From: Bradyrhizobium sp. RD5-C2
GTDB taxonomy: Bacteria > Pseudomonadota > Alphaproteobacteria > Rhizobiales > Xanthobacteraceae
DNA length: 64,000 bases
Assembly (NCBI RefSeq): GCF_019972155.1
Contig: NZ_BOVL01000007.1
Location: 315,914-379,913, forward strand
Reading direction: 5' to 3'
The notes under the pieces were generated by a model. That model was not told where the DNA came from. It made no database searches and saw only the letters and a list, made by a program, of their open reading frames with translations. The position numbers and the translations under genes are program-made. Below, one piece after another: positions 41,763 to 50,092 of the stretch; position 1 is the first letter of the stretch; every line of letters begins with the position of its first letter.

Positions 41763-41860
41763 GGCGTTTTCAAGCGAAGTGGATACCCGGTTCGCGTGAA
41801 GAAGACGCGCCAAAACTAGAATCGAGGGCCCCGTTCCGATTCAACCGGAACGGAAGGGGC
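41763..41860. repeat. intergenic repeat with strong hairpin between ihfA and merR
   Basis: GCGTTTTCAAGCGAAGTGG followed by GGTTCGCGTGAAGAAGACGCG is a sequence I know as a frequent intergenic repeat of Bradyrhizobium. Next to it CCGTTCCG (41831-41838) pairs with CGGAACGG (41846-41853), with outer CCCC/GGGG pairing. The hairpin may also terminate or attenuate transcription into the MerR gene. Confidence 0.6.
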
Positions 41861-41890
41861 TCTGGGCATTGAAGCCAGAGGAGCGGGCAT

Positions 41891-42487
41891 TTGGACAAGG
41901 CGCCGGATGCGTTCCGTACCATCAGCGAAGTCGCAGATGAGCTCGATATTCCCCAGCATGTGCTGAGATTCTGGGAAACGCGCTTCGCGCAGATCAAGCC
42001 GATGAAGCGCAGCGGCGGACGCCGCTATTATCGCCCCGACGATGTCGACCTGCTCAAGGGCATCCGCCGGCTGCTCTACGGCGAGGGCTACACCATCCGC
42101 GGCGTGCAGCGGATACTGAAGGAGCATGGCATCAAGTCGGTGCAGGGCATCGCGGACCAGACCGCCGCCGTCTCGTTCGGCGCGGTCGAGGAGGCGGTCG
42201 GCAACAGCATGGCCGAGCCCGACGATCTCGAGAGCAATGATGGCCTCGATTTCGACGGCGAGGAGGGCGACGGCGACGAGGGGGGCATCGACTACCGATT
42301 CGTCGATCCCGACGAGGACCCGATCCTGTCGACCTACAAGAAGGCGCACGCCCATCCGGGCAAGGCGTCAGCCGCACCGCCGGTGCGTCCCTCCGTCCCT
42401 CCAGTGGACCGGGAAAAGCTCGAACGCGCGCTGCAGGAGCTGGTCGCCTGCCGGCAGCTGATCGATGCGGCGATGAAGGACGGCTGA
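41891..42487 (+). CDS. MerR-family transcriptional regulator
   Basis: The 198-residue protein has an N-terminal MerR winged helix ([59 protein letters not shown]), an acidic linker and a C-terminal helix. The start is TTG at 41891 with AGAGGAG upstream, consistent with the conserved N-terminus. The effector domain lacks the cysteine pattern of metal sensors. MerR genes follow ihfA in many alphaproteobacteria and their role is largely unknown. Confidence 0.9.
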   Translation: MDKAPDAFRTISEVADELDIPQHVLRFWETRFAQIKPMKRSGGRRYYRPDDVDLLKGIRRLLYGEGYTIRGVQRILKEHGIKSVQGIADQTAAVSFGAVEEAVGNSMAEPDDLESNDGLDFDGEEGDGDEGGIDYRFVDPDEDPILSTYKKAHAHPGKASAAPPVRPSVPPVDREKLERALQELVACRQLIDAAMKDG

Positions 42488-42586
42488 GCCAAGGAAGCTG
42501 CCATGGGGAACCGGGCCCCGGATTGCAGCCTTTAAGCGCCTGCGCCGCCTTGCGCGAACGCAGGATCGCAGCTAATGGAACGGCAT

Positions 42587-42664
42587 CGGAGCGTGGCGCA
42601 GCCCGGTTAGCGCACTAGTCTGGGAGACTAGGGGTCGGAGGTTCAAATCCTCTCGCTCCGACCA
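42587..42664 (+). tRNA. tRNA-Pro (anticodon GGG)
   Basis: The acceptor arms CGGAGCG and CGCTCCG pair, and the anticodon stem CTAGT/ACTAG encloses the loop CTGGGAG with anticodon GGG. The T-arm has GGTTCAAATCC. The 3' ACCA end is encoded. It reads proline codon CCC. I saw no integrated element or partial duplicate of its 3' end. Confidence 0.95.
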
Positions 42665-42726
42665 TTTTTCAAAGCATGCGATTTTGAAAGCATTCGGGCG
42701 TTGTTTGCGACCCGATGCGGCGATCG

Positions 42727-43239
42727 TCAGGTCTCGAGATCCATCGCGGCGATCAGGCATGCCTTTTCCATGCGGTTGTTGAGCATCGCAAGCTTGGCCG
42801 TGAACTCGGCCAGTTCGGGCTCGCTGAATTCCTCGAACACGGTCTTCTTGAACGCCTTGTGCTGGTCGGCGAGGCCCGCCAGATGCTTTCGGGTCTTGTC
42901 GGTCAGCGACAGGCGGACCACGCGCGCATCGGCCGGCGAGGACGCGCGGCGCAGCAGCTCCTTCTGCTCGAGCAGCTTGGACTGCGTGGTCACGAACGAC
43001 GGATCGACGTGCAGCAGCTTCGACACCACGTTGATCGGCACGCCGTCATCCTTGTCGAGGTCCGAGATCGCAATCAGGATCATCCATTGCGGACCGCTGA
43101 CGCCAAGCGCCTTGCCCCAGAGCTGGCGGACCCGTTCGAGATGCGAGTTGATGGACGAGATCTCGAGCGTAAAGCGCTTGATGATGTCGAGATTCTCGAT
43201 GGCGCGCAGGCGCGCCTGATCCTTCCTGGTCACTGACAC
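42727..43239 (-). CDS. MarR-family transcriptional regulator
   Basis: The 170-residue protein has a MarR winged helix: GVSGPQWMILIAISDL, DDGVPINVVSKLLHVDPSFVTTQSKLLEQKELLRR and the wing SPADARVVRLSLTDKTRKHL. The start is taken as GTG at 43239 because GGAAGGGGA lies 5 bases upstream; the longer frame up to 43407 adds residues outside the family. The target is unknown; it has no operon partner and lies between tRNA-Pro and the porin. Confidence 0.85.
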   Translation of the reverse strand: MSVTRKDQARLRAIENLDIIKRFTLEISSINSHLERVRQLWGKALGVSGPQWMILIAISDLDKDDGVPINVVSKLLHVDPSFVTTQSKLLEQKELLRRASSPADARVVRLSLTDKTRKHLAGLADQHKAFKKTVFEEFSEPELAEFTAKLAMLNNRMEKACLIAAMDLET

Positions 43240-43690
43240 AGCTTCCCCTTCCCTAGGTGCCGACTCAGCTTTGTGCTGATTTATTTCTTGATTCCGGCGT
43301 CGACGGGACGTTTTTTCTAGTAAGTCGCTCAGGAAGGCAAGTGAACGTAATGCAATTATGATGCGTGTGTGACGATTGGACTTTTTGGGGTGCGACAAAT
43401 TGGCCATGCAGGTAAGGGGCTTACGTCGAGCGTTGCTGGCGGGACACAGTGTGGCCGCATTCGCATTCCTGACTTTATAAACTATTTTGATTGGGCAACT
43501 CGCCCATGCATATTGAACCCGGCGGTAGGGGAATCTCGATCGTCCCGTTGCGGTGATCGTTCAAGTCCGTCGCACTCACAGATTGATCTGAGGGTGCGAG
43601 GTTTGGGGAAAACGGTCTTGGACAATGCGGGAGGATCACGGGGCGCTCGCGGCCCGGACTCTACGCATATGAGCAACTTGGAGGTTTAAT
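43240..43690 (+). other. 451-base region upstream of the porin gene
   Basis: No gene. It contains AT-rich stretches (for instance TTTATAAACTATTTTGATTG near 43473-43492) that could hold the porin promoter, giving a leader of up to 200 bases. The porin start has the strong site TTGGAGG at 43679-43685. Confidence 0.4.
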
Positions 43691-45229
43691 ATGAAATTGG
43701 CGAAGAGCCTTATTCTGGGCTCGGCCGCTGCGCTGGTCGCGGTCGGCGGGGCACAGGCAGCCGATCTTCCCGTTAAGGCCAAAGCGGTCGAATACGTGAA
43801 GGTTTGCTCTCTCTATGGTCCGGGCTTCTACTACATCCCCGGCACCGACACCTGCATCAAGCTGGGCGGTTTCGTTCGTGCCGACGTGGTTGTGAACGGC
43901 AACAGCGTCTACGGCCCGAACGTCAACGGCGCCAGCGGTGCCAACAACCGCTTCACCAACGGCTACACTTGGCGTTCGCGTGAAGACTTCAACATCGACA
44001 CCCGCACCGCGACCGAGTACGGCGTGGTCCGCACCTACTTCGACGCGGTGTTCACCTGGACCACGGACAGCTACGGTCCGGGCGCTGCCGCCGGTTCGAC
44101 GATCTATTCGCCGATCGGCACGTCCTCTGCGCCGAACAACGCTGGCTCGGGCAACGTTGCCGCTGGTTCGGTCGGCGTCTACTACGCCTTCATCCAGTTC
44201 GCCGGCTTCACCATGGGTAAGGCGGTCTCGCAGTTCGCTGCTCCTTGGAACGGTTATCCGGGCAACAACTACGACGGTCTCGTCGGCGGCGTGAGCACCA
44301 CCAACGGCATCAACCAGTTCACCTACACCGCACAGTTCGGCAACGGCGTGTCGCTGGCTCTGTCGGCGCAGGACCAGGCTGCCTACATGCAGGCTGGCGT
44401 GAACAACCTCTCGGTTGCCGGTGCTTACGGCTCGAGCGACTACGCTGGCACGATCGCGCCGGACTTCGTCGCTGCGCTCAAGGTCGACCAGGCTTGGGGC
44501 ATCTTCCAGGCGTCGATCGCCGCGCATGACAACCACGCAGCCTACTACGGCGGCACCGAGTTGACCGGTCATCCCGACGACAAGTGGGGCTGGGCTGGTG
44601 CGCTGGCCCTGTCGATCAAGAACATCCCGACCGGACCTGGCGACACCATCAACATCCAGGGCGTCTACACGGACGGTGCGACCCGTTACAACATCCAGGA
44701 ACTGGCCAGCCAGTTCAGCTCGGTCGCCATCTACAGTGGTTCGAACCTCCCGGGTGCGTATGGCAGCGTCGGCTTCGGCACTGCGCCTGACACGGTGTTT
44801 GGCCCTGGTGGTCAGCAGCAGAGCGTCAAGACCTGGGGTATGCGCGGTGCGTACACCCACAACTGGGATCCCTACTGGAACACCAGCATCTACGGTGCTT
44901 ACGCTGCGATCATGTACAACGACACGGCTAAGTCGCTCATCTGCGGCGTCGGCGGCGTCGGTGGCACGTTCCGCACCACCTTCGGTGGCGGCGCTGGCGT
45001 GACCAACTGCAACCCCGACTACAACATCGCGCAGGTCGGCTTGATCACCCGTTGGACCCCGGTCAAGAACCTGACCTTCTCGGCCGACGTGACGTACGTC
45101 CACCTCGACCAGAAGTATGCCGGCACGATCACCACGGCGGCTGCTGCTGTCGGCAAGCCGACCGCGACCTACGAGCTGAAGGATCAGGACACTGTCCAGA
45201 TGCTCTTCCGCGCTCAGCGCAACTGGTAA
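43691..45229 (+). CDS. major outer-membrane porin, Porin_2 family
   Basis: The 512-residue protein has a signal peptide cleaved after AQA (about residue 23) and a mature start ADLPVKAKAVEYVKVCSLYG, then PGFYYIPGTDTCIKLGGFVRAD, the classic opening of alphaproteobacterial Omp2b/RopA porins. The barrel is Gly/Asn/Tyr-rich and ends VQMLFRAQRNW with the terminal aromatic residue. Codon usage is strongly biased to C-ending codons, as expected for an abundant protein. GGAGG precedes the start and a strong terminator follows. Confidence 0.94.
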   Translation: MKLAKSLILGSAAALVAVGGAQAADLPVKAKAVEYVKVCSLYGPGFYYIPGTDTCIKLGGFVRADVVVNGNSVYGPNVNGASGANNRFTNGYTWRSREDFNIDTRTATEYGVVRTYFDAVFTWTTDSYGPGAAAGSTIYSPIGTSSAPNNAGSGNVAAGSVGVYYAFIQFAGFTMGKAVSQFAAPWNGYPGNNYDGLVGGVSTTNGINQFTYTAQFGNGVSLALSAQDQAAYMQAGVNNLSVAGAYGSSDYAGTIAPDFVAALKVDQAWGIFQASIAAHDNHAAYYGGTELTGHPDDKWGWAGALALSIKNIPTGPGDTINIQGVYTDGATRYNIQELASQFSSVAIYSGSNLPGAYGSVGFGTAPDTVFGPGGQQQSVKTWGMRGAYTHNWDPYWNTSIYGAYAAIMYNDTAKSLICGVGGVGGTFRTTFGGGAGVTNCNPDYNIAQVGLITRWTPVKNLTFSADVTYVHLDQKYAGTITTAAAAVGKPTATYELKDQDTVQMLFRAQRNW

Positions 45230-45258
45230 TACCAGTTGATCTGATCACGATCTGACAG

Positions 45259-45287
45259 AACCCCGGCAGGCAACTGCCGGGGTTTTT
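45259..45287 (+). terminator. Rho-independent terminator of the porin gene
   Basis: AACCCCGGCA (45259-45268) pairs with TGCCGGGGTT (45275-45284) and runs into TTTT. Confidence 0.9.
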
Positions 45288-45382
45288 TCTTCGACTGGAA
45301 TAGGTAGCGGAAGATTGGCTGCGTCATTTCGGTCCAGGCGAACAACGAAGACGTGCCATGCGATTCATTCGCGGCAAATTTA

Positions 45383-45411
45383 TTTACTTACCTGATCTAC
45401 TAAACTATATA
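45383..45411 (+). promoter_or_regulatory. candidate sigma-70 promoter of the sRNA
   Basis: TTTACT (45383-45388), a 17-base spacer and TATATA (45406-45411) form a plausible -35/-10 pair in an AT-rich patch that has no reading frame downstream. Confidence 0.45.
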
Positions 45412-45417
45412 CGTGGC

Positions 45418-45494
45418 GGCCAACACATTGAATGATGGCTCTTAGCTCATGCTAAGCCTCCCAAACCTCCGGCAATGCCCTGCCGGAGGTTTTT
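45418..45494 (+). ncRNA. candidate trans-acting small RNA, about 77 nt
   Basis: A promoter-like pair ends at 45411 and a Rho-independent terminator lies at 45463-45494 (AAACCTCCGGCA pairing with TGCCGGAGG and TTTTT) with no coding frame between. Inside, GGC-TC-TTAGC and GCTAAGCC (about 45437-45458) form a second hairpin. CCTCCC (45457-45462) and CCTCC (45466-45470) are anti-Shine-Dalgarno-like. The size, two stem-loops and intrinsic terminator are those of an independently transcribed sRNA. The porin terminator 130 bases upstream rules out simple read-through. I cannot name a family. Confidence 0.5.
45463..45494 (+). terminator. Rho-independent terminator of the candidate sRNA
   Basis: AAACCTCCGGCA (45463-45474), six-base loop, TGCCGGAGG (45481-45489), then TTTTT. 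No gene ends just upstream on this strand, so it must close a non-coding transcript or porin read-through. Confidence 0.85.
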
Positions 45495-45631
45495 GATTCA
45501 AGGCACCGGCCGCCGATCGCGACGCGTGCGGCCGTCGCAAACAGTTGCTCGCAAGCAGGGCTCACACCGTCTCGCCGATTCGACGCCGTCAAGATTTGAC
45601 GGAATCGATCCGCAGTGCATTCTCGTTACTC

Positions 45632-45844
45632 ATGGGACGCTTCAAGAACAGCCGCCTGGCTCGGATGAGCAGCGGCCATTACTGCTTGATCCGGGATCTC
45701 GGGCTGGTGAAGGGCGGCAAGGGGTTGCGGCACCATGAAGTTGTCGTCGACTTCTCGTGGCGCGGCCTGCTCAAGCTTGTCTTGAGCGTTGCCACTGGCG
45801 TTCTGCGGCGGCGCGCGCCTGTGCAGATCGAGACAGCCGAATAG
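45632..45844 (+). CDS. doubtful small basic protein
   Basis: A 70-codon frame starting MGRFKNSRLARMSSGHYCLI and ending VQIETAE. It is basic, has one weakly hydrophobic stretch (LLKLVLSVATGVL) and no ribosome-binding site that I can see. It could be a real small gene or chance. The rest of 45495-46254 shows nothing else. Confidence 0.3.
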   Translation: MGRFKNSRLARMSSGHYCLIRDLGLVKGGKGLRHHEVVVDFSWRGLLKLVLSVATGVLRRRAPVQIETAE

Positions 45845-46254
45845 CGCGCGAGCGGTCCCGCGCTCCGACCTGGCGTTCACGGGGTTCGCGGACAAGCGTT
45901 CGAGATCGCGCGACATCATCTCAGCATCTGAGAGCGCGCATGCGATGACGATGTATCGTGCCACGCCGCTTCTGCGCTTGTCTGATCCGCGATCGCCATC
46001 AGCGTTGTTGCAACCATTCTGTTCCGGATCTGCACGAGCAGTGTCTCCGCTTGTCGATATCGGATTGTTCGCTACGCGGAATGATTTCGATCTGCTGCCG
46101 GCGGCACACTTGCGCGCGATGAGTGGGCGCCGTTGCTGCGCGACAATTCGGTGATGTAGAGTGCCGCAGCCAAGCGGCTGCGGCTGCGATCCGCGCTCCA
46201 GCCGAAACCAAGAACAAGCAGGGCAAGAAGAATCAAGGAAGGAACGGATCTCAC

Positions 46255-47217
46255 ATGAAGGATTTTGCCGGAAAGATTGCCGTCATCACCGGTGGCGGCA
46301 CGGGCATGGGGCGCGAGCTGGCGCGGCAGCTCGTTGCTGAAGGATGCAATGTGGCGATGTGCGACGTCTCGATGGAAGCGATGGCCGAGACCAAGCGGCT
46401 GTGCGAGGTCGAGAAGCTGCCGCAGGGGCTGCGCATCACCACCCATGTCGCCGACGTCTCGATCGAGGACCACTACAAGCGCTTTCGCGATGAGCTGGTC
46501 GAGCAGCAGGCGACCGACAAGATTCATTTGCTGTTCAACAACGCCGGCATCGGCGGTGGCGGCAGCCTGTTCACCAACACGCGTGAGCAGTGGGAGCGCA
46601 CCTTCAACATCTGCTGGGGTGGCGTCTATCTCGGCGTCCGCACCTTCCTGCCGCTGCTGGTGAAGGCCGACGAGGCGCACATCGTCAACACCTCGAGCGT
46701 CAACGGCTTCTGGGCCTCGGTCGGCATGGGCGTATCGCACACCGCCTACAGCGCGGCGAAGTTCGCGGTGAAGGGATTCACGGAGGCTATGATCAACGAT
46801 CTCCGCCTCAACGCGCCGCACGTCAAATGCTCGGTCGTGATGCCCGGCCACATCGGCACCTCGATCGTGTCGAACTCGCGCAAGGTGCAGAATGGCGCCG
46901 ACCAGCTCAATCCCGACGAGCTCAGGCAGGCCCGCCAGCGTCTGCAAGGGCAGGGCATCGACGTCGCCAAGATGTCGGATGCCGACATCCAGCAGCTCGC
47001 GCTCGACCGTGCGCGTATCTTCCATGACGAGGCACCGACGACGGCCGCCGCCGCCGCCAAGATCATCCTCGACGGCGTGAAGGCCGATCGCTGGCGCATC
47101 CTGGTCGGTGACGATGCGCATCTGCTCGACGAGCGCGTGCGCAACACCCCGGAGCAGGCCTACACGCCGGAGTTCTACCAGGGCATCGTGGCGGCGACCG
47201 GCTGGAAGGTCGGGTGA
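46255..47217 (+). CDS. short-chain dehydrogenase/reductase (SDR)
   Basis: The 320-residue NAD(P)-dependent oxidoreductase has the classical SDR motifs: ITGGGTGMGRELA (nucleotide binding), LLFNNAGIGGGG, the catalytic serine region VNTSSVNG and Tyr165-xxx-Lys169 (AYSAAK). The C-terminal 100 residues are longer than in minimal SDRs. GGAAGGA precedes the ATG at 46255. Substrate unknown; the gene stands alone. A 30-base perfect palindrome follows its stop. Confidence 0.9.
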   Translation: MKDFAGKIAVITGGGTGMGRELARQLVAEGCNVAMCDVSMEAMAETKRLCEVEKLPQGLRITTHVADVSIEDHYKRFRDELVEQQATDKIHLLFNNAGIGGGGSLFTNTREQWERTFNICWGGVYLGVRTFLPLLVKADEAHIVNTSSVNGFWASVGMGVSHTAYSAAKFAVKGFTEAMINDLRLNAPHVKCSVVMPGHIGTSIVSNSRKVQNGADQLNPDELRQARQRLQGQGIDVAKMSDADIQQLALDRARIFHDEAPTTAAAAAKIILDGVKADRWRILVGDDAHLLDERVRNTPEQAYTPEFYQGIVAATGWKVG

Positions 47218-47222
47218 TCAGC

Positions 47223-47252
47223 GGTCCGGTTCTGATCGATCAGAACCGGACC
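47223..47252. repeat. 30-bp perfect palindrome between convergent genes
   Basis: GGTCCGGTTCTGATC (47223-47237) is followed directly by its exact reverse complement (47238-47252). It starts six bases after the SDR stop and lies 38 bases before the end of the GcrA-like gene. It may act as a bidirectional transcription barrier or mRNA 3'-end protector; there is no T-tract. Confidence 0.85.
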
Positions 47253-47290
47253 TGCTCCCCGCTTCAACGCGGTGCGCGTCGCGCGAAACG

Positions 47291-47758
47291 CTACCCGCGG
47301 ATCGCGCGCTGGCGTGATCCCGCCTGATAGGCGAGGCGATAATGCCCGGAGCAATAGGGCATGCCGCCGAGCGGCGTGTTGCCGCAAAAGCAGAAATCAT
47401 CGGCGCCGGGTGTGCTGATCGGCCAACGGCAGCGCTGCTCGCTCAGCTCGAACAGCGAGCAGTTGTTGGCGCTGACGATCGGCGCATCGTCGGGCACTTG
47501 TTCGTAGACCGCCTGAAGTAACCGGAGCTGCTGCTTCGCGGTTGCCCGTTGCGCGGCGTGGGCGGTGGATTTCTTCCGCCTGGCCCGGCGTTCGTCCGGC
47601 GTCGTGCGCGTCAGGTTCAGCCGCGACAGCTTGCCGATCACCGCATTGCGGCTGACGCCGATATTGACGGCGATGTCGCGGCAGGAGAGGCCGGCTTCAA
47701 AGTAGATCTTGAGTTGGTCGACGCGCTCCGGCGTCCAGGTCGGTTCGATGGTAATCAT
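47291..47758 (-). CDS. GcrA-like cell-cycle regulator, paralogue type
   Basis: The 155-residue protein matches GcrA: an N-terminal helix-turn-helix (WTPERVDQLKIYFEAG; CRDIAVNIGVSRNAVIGKLSRLNL), a basic Arg/Lys/Ala linker and the C-terminal patch RCRWPISTPGADDFCFCG with GMPYCSGHYRLAYQ, which in GcrA contacts sigma-70. GcrA binds methylated GANTC promoters with RNA polymerase in alphaproteobacteria. The N-terminal part departs from the standard GGVTRNAVIGK form, so this is probably a paralogue. It lies 47 bases behind a ribbon-helix-helix gene on the same strand. Confidence 0.88.
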   Translation of the reverse strand: MITIEPTWTPERVDQLKIYFEAGLSCRDIAVNIGVSRNAVIGKLSRLNLTRTTPDERRARRKKSTAHAAQRATAKQQLRLLQAVYEQVPDDAPIVSANNCSLFELSEQRCRWPISTPGADDFCFCGNTPLGGMPYCSGHYRLAYQAGSRQRAIRG

Positions 47759-47805
47759 CTGACGGTTCCACGTTCTGTTGAACCGCCGCGCCGACGCGCG
47801 CGCCG

Positions 47806-48006
47806 TCAAGGCGTGCGGCCGTTGTCGCGGATTGCAAGCAACCCGTCCTTGATGGCGAGCCGAATGCCTTCCTCGATCAATGTCCGTGCGACGCCCGGGA
47901 CGCTCGTGCCGTGGGTGCCCTGTCTCACCAGCTTCTCGAGGTAACCAATGGTCGAGAGCGCCAACGTGACCGGGACGCGGTCGGTTTCGGCCTTTTCTGT
48001 AGCCAT
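47806..48006 (-). CDS. small ribbon-helix-helix-like protein
   Basis: A 66-residue protein in which VPVTLALSTIGYLEKLVRQGTHG reads as a beta strand and first helix, and VARTLIEEGIRLAIKDG as the second helix of a MetJ/Arc-type DNA-binding fold. It has no toxin gene beside it and precedes the GcrA-like gene by 47 bases on the same strand, so cotranscription is likely. Confidence 0.6.
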   Translation of the reverse strand: MATEKAETDRVPVTLALSTIGYLEKLVRQGTHGTSVPGVARTLIEEGIRLAIKDGLLAIRDNGRTP

Positions 48007-48179
48007 GAGAAAACGCTTAACCCTGAACGCCTGTACTGAAAAGTATCTATTTAGAGTCTATTTAGGAATGTGGCGGTCCGTCAAGCCATGGACTGCGAAA
48101 CTGGACGCGCGGGTTCGCGCGCGCCGGAAGCTGGTTCCGGCGCGGCGCTGCTGTCAAATTTACTAGATAAATTAGTGAG

Positions 48180-50006
48180 TTAGGATCGTAATTCGACCTT
48201 GACCGGGAACGTCTTGAGAAGCCGTTCAGCCGTTTCGGCCTTGTCCGCCGGCGCGCTCACGCTCAGGTACAGCCCGCGAGATGGGTCGGTGATGGCCTCG
48301 ACACTGACCTCGCCCGACAGGCCTTCCCGAGCCAGGAGCTCGCGCGCGGCCTCGCCGGCGGCGATCTCGCGCAGCTTCGGCTTGAAGATCTTGCCGACCG
48401 GCGTGACCGGCATCTCGGGGATTACCGACACCACGCGCGGCCGCGCCGGCGGCTCCAGGATGTTCTCCTGCACGAAGGCAGCGAGCGCGTTCGGATCGAT
48501 ATGGGCGCCGGGCTGCGCCGAGACGAACAGCATCGGCACTTCGCCAGCGTAGCTGTCAGGACGCCCGACGGCCGCGGCCAGCGCCACGCCCGGAAACGCC
48601 AATGCTGCATCCTCGATCGCCCGCGGGTCGATGTTGTGGCCACCACGGATGATGACGTCCTTGGCGCGGCCCAGGATGTAGACGAAGCCGTCGGCGTCGA
48701 TCCGGCAGATGTCGCCGGTGCGCAGCCAGCCGTCGCGGAACGCCTCTTCGGTCTGCTTCTTGTCGACGTAACCGGCGAACACCTGCGGGCCTCGGGTCAG
48801 GAGCTCGCCGACCGGCGAGGGCCACGGCCCGGTGTTGAGCTTACCGCCGTCAAGGATCGCGAGCTCGACCAGCGGATTGCGGGTGCCGACGCTCTCGGCG
48901 CGCGGCTTCACGCCGTGCACGTCGTGGGTGATGGCGCCGGCGAGCTCGGTCATGCCGTAGAGCTGCTGGATGCAGGGGCCGCCCCAGGTCGCAAGGTAAC
49001 GCCGTTCGATTTCCGGCGGGCAGATCGAGGCGCCGGTGGCGGTGACGCGCAGGGTCGAGATGTCGCTGTCCGCGACCGGGATGTCTGCCAGCGCCCCGAG
49101 CGTGGTCGGCACGTTGCCGGAGATGTTGACCCGGTATTTCTCGACGATCTTCCAGAAATGCGTGATCAGCGCGGGATCGCGCGCGCCGGCCGGGCCGGGG
49201 ATGAAAATCGTCGTACCGGCGGAAAGGCAATTGGCCGTCGTGCAGAACAGGCCTCCGACATGGAACAACGGCATCGTGATCATCGCGCGCTCACCGCGGT
49301 GAAAGTCGAGTGCCATGCGCGAGGACACGGTAGAGGCGACCATCGCGCGGTTGGTGAGCCGCGCTACCTTGGGATGACCTGTCGTGCCGCCGGTCGGCAG
49401 CATCACCGCGACCCGGTCGGCCTCGCTCATGTCCTTGGACTTGCCGTAGTCGTCGCGCCACGCGGGATCAGGCCGCAGCACCTCACCGTCGAACGAGATG
49501 CTGCCGTCGAGCGGCACGATCACGATGCGCTTGAGCGATGGCACCTCGCGCTGCAAGCCTTCGACCCGCTCATAGAGCCCGCCCGGCATGCCCGGCGGCG
49601 GCGCCAGCAACAGCTTTGCCTTGATGGCGTTGAGCTGGGCGACGATCGCCTCGCGCGTGAACAGCAGATTGAGCGGCTCGGCGACGCCGCAGGCGGCTGC
49701 GCCGAAGATCGCAACCACAGTCGCCGGGCACGCCGGCACCAGGACCGCGACCGCATCGTTCTTGCCGATGCCCTGGCCGCGGAAATAGTTTTCGGCCGCC
49801 TTGATGCAGCCCATCAAATGATCGTTCGAGATCACGATCGGATTGGGATCGAGCGGCGAACGCAGATAGATCGCGGCTTCAGCGTCCGGCGCGCCCTGGG
49901 GGCCGCGGGCAATGAGATCGAGGATGCGCGGGCAGGCGGCGAGCGTCTCCTGCATCTCCTTGTCGCGCGCAGCCTCGTCGGCCAGCGAAAGCCTGTCCTT
50001 GAGCAT
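48180..50006 (-). CDS. acyl-CoA synthetase (AMP-forming)
   Basis: The 608-residue ANL enzyme activates a carboxylic acid through an acyl-adenylate. The P-loop-like motif LPTGGTTGHPK lies near residue 203, YGMTEL near 350, GWLRTGDICRIDADGFVYILGRAKDVII near 430, and the C-terminal catalytic Lys in TPVGKIFKPKL near 535. A C-terminal 80-residue extension follows. The ATG at 50006 is used because upstream sequence has no family character. It is 86 bases downstream of the acetamidase-like gene on the same strand. Substrate is not predictable; medium-chain or aromatic acids are plausible. Confidence 0.92.
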   Translation of the reverse strand: MLKDRLSLADEAARDKEMQETLAACPRILDLIARGPQGAPDAEAAIYLRSPLDPNPIVISNDHLMGCIKAAENYFRGQGIGKNDAVAVLVPACPATVVAIFGAAACGVAEPLNLLFTREAIVAQLNAIKAKLLLAPPPGMPGGLYERVEGLQREVPSLKRIVIVPLDGSISFDGEVLRPDPAWRDDYGKSKDMSEADRVAVMLPTGGTTGHPKVARLTNRAMVASTVSSRMALDFHRGERAMITMPLFHVGGLFCTTANCLSAGTTIFIPGPAGARDPALITHFWKIVEKYRVNISGNVPTTLGALADIPVADSDISTLRVTATGASICPPEIERRYLATWGGPCIQQLYGMTELAGAITHDVHGVKPRAESVGTRNPLVELAILDGGKLNTGPWPSPVGELLTRGPQVFAGYVDKKQTEEAFRDGWLRTGDICRIDADGFVYILGRAKDVIIRGGHNIDPRAIEDAALAFPGVALAAAVGRPDSYAGEVPMLFVSAQPGAHIDPNALAAFVQENILEPPARPRVVSVIPEMPVTPVGKIFKPKLREIAAGEAARELLAREGLSGEVSVEAITDPSRGLYLSVSAPADKAETAERLLKTFPVKVELRS

Positions 50007-50092
50007 ATCCGTCCCCGTCCATTTTTGTTCGTTGGGACGGGGATTGTATCGAGCCCAACTTGCGGAAAACAAGTGCGGCTTATCGACCGGCG

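Noticed and set aside
42587..42664. tRNA-Pro as an integration site
   Set aside because: No integrase gene, no repeated tRNA 3' end and ordinary core genes on both sides.
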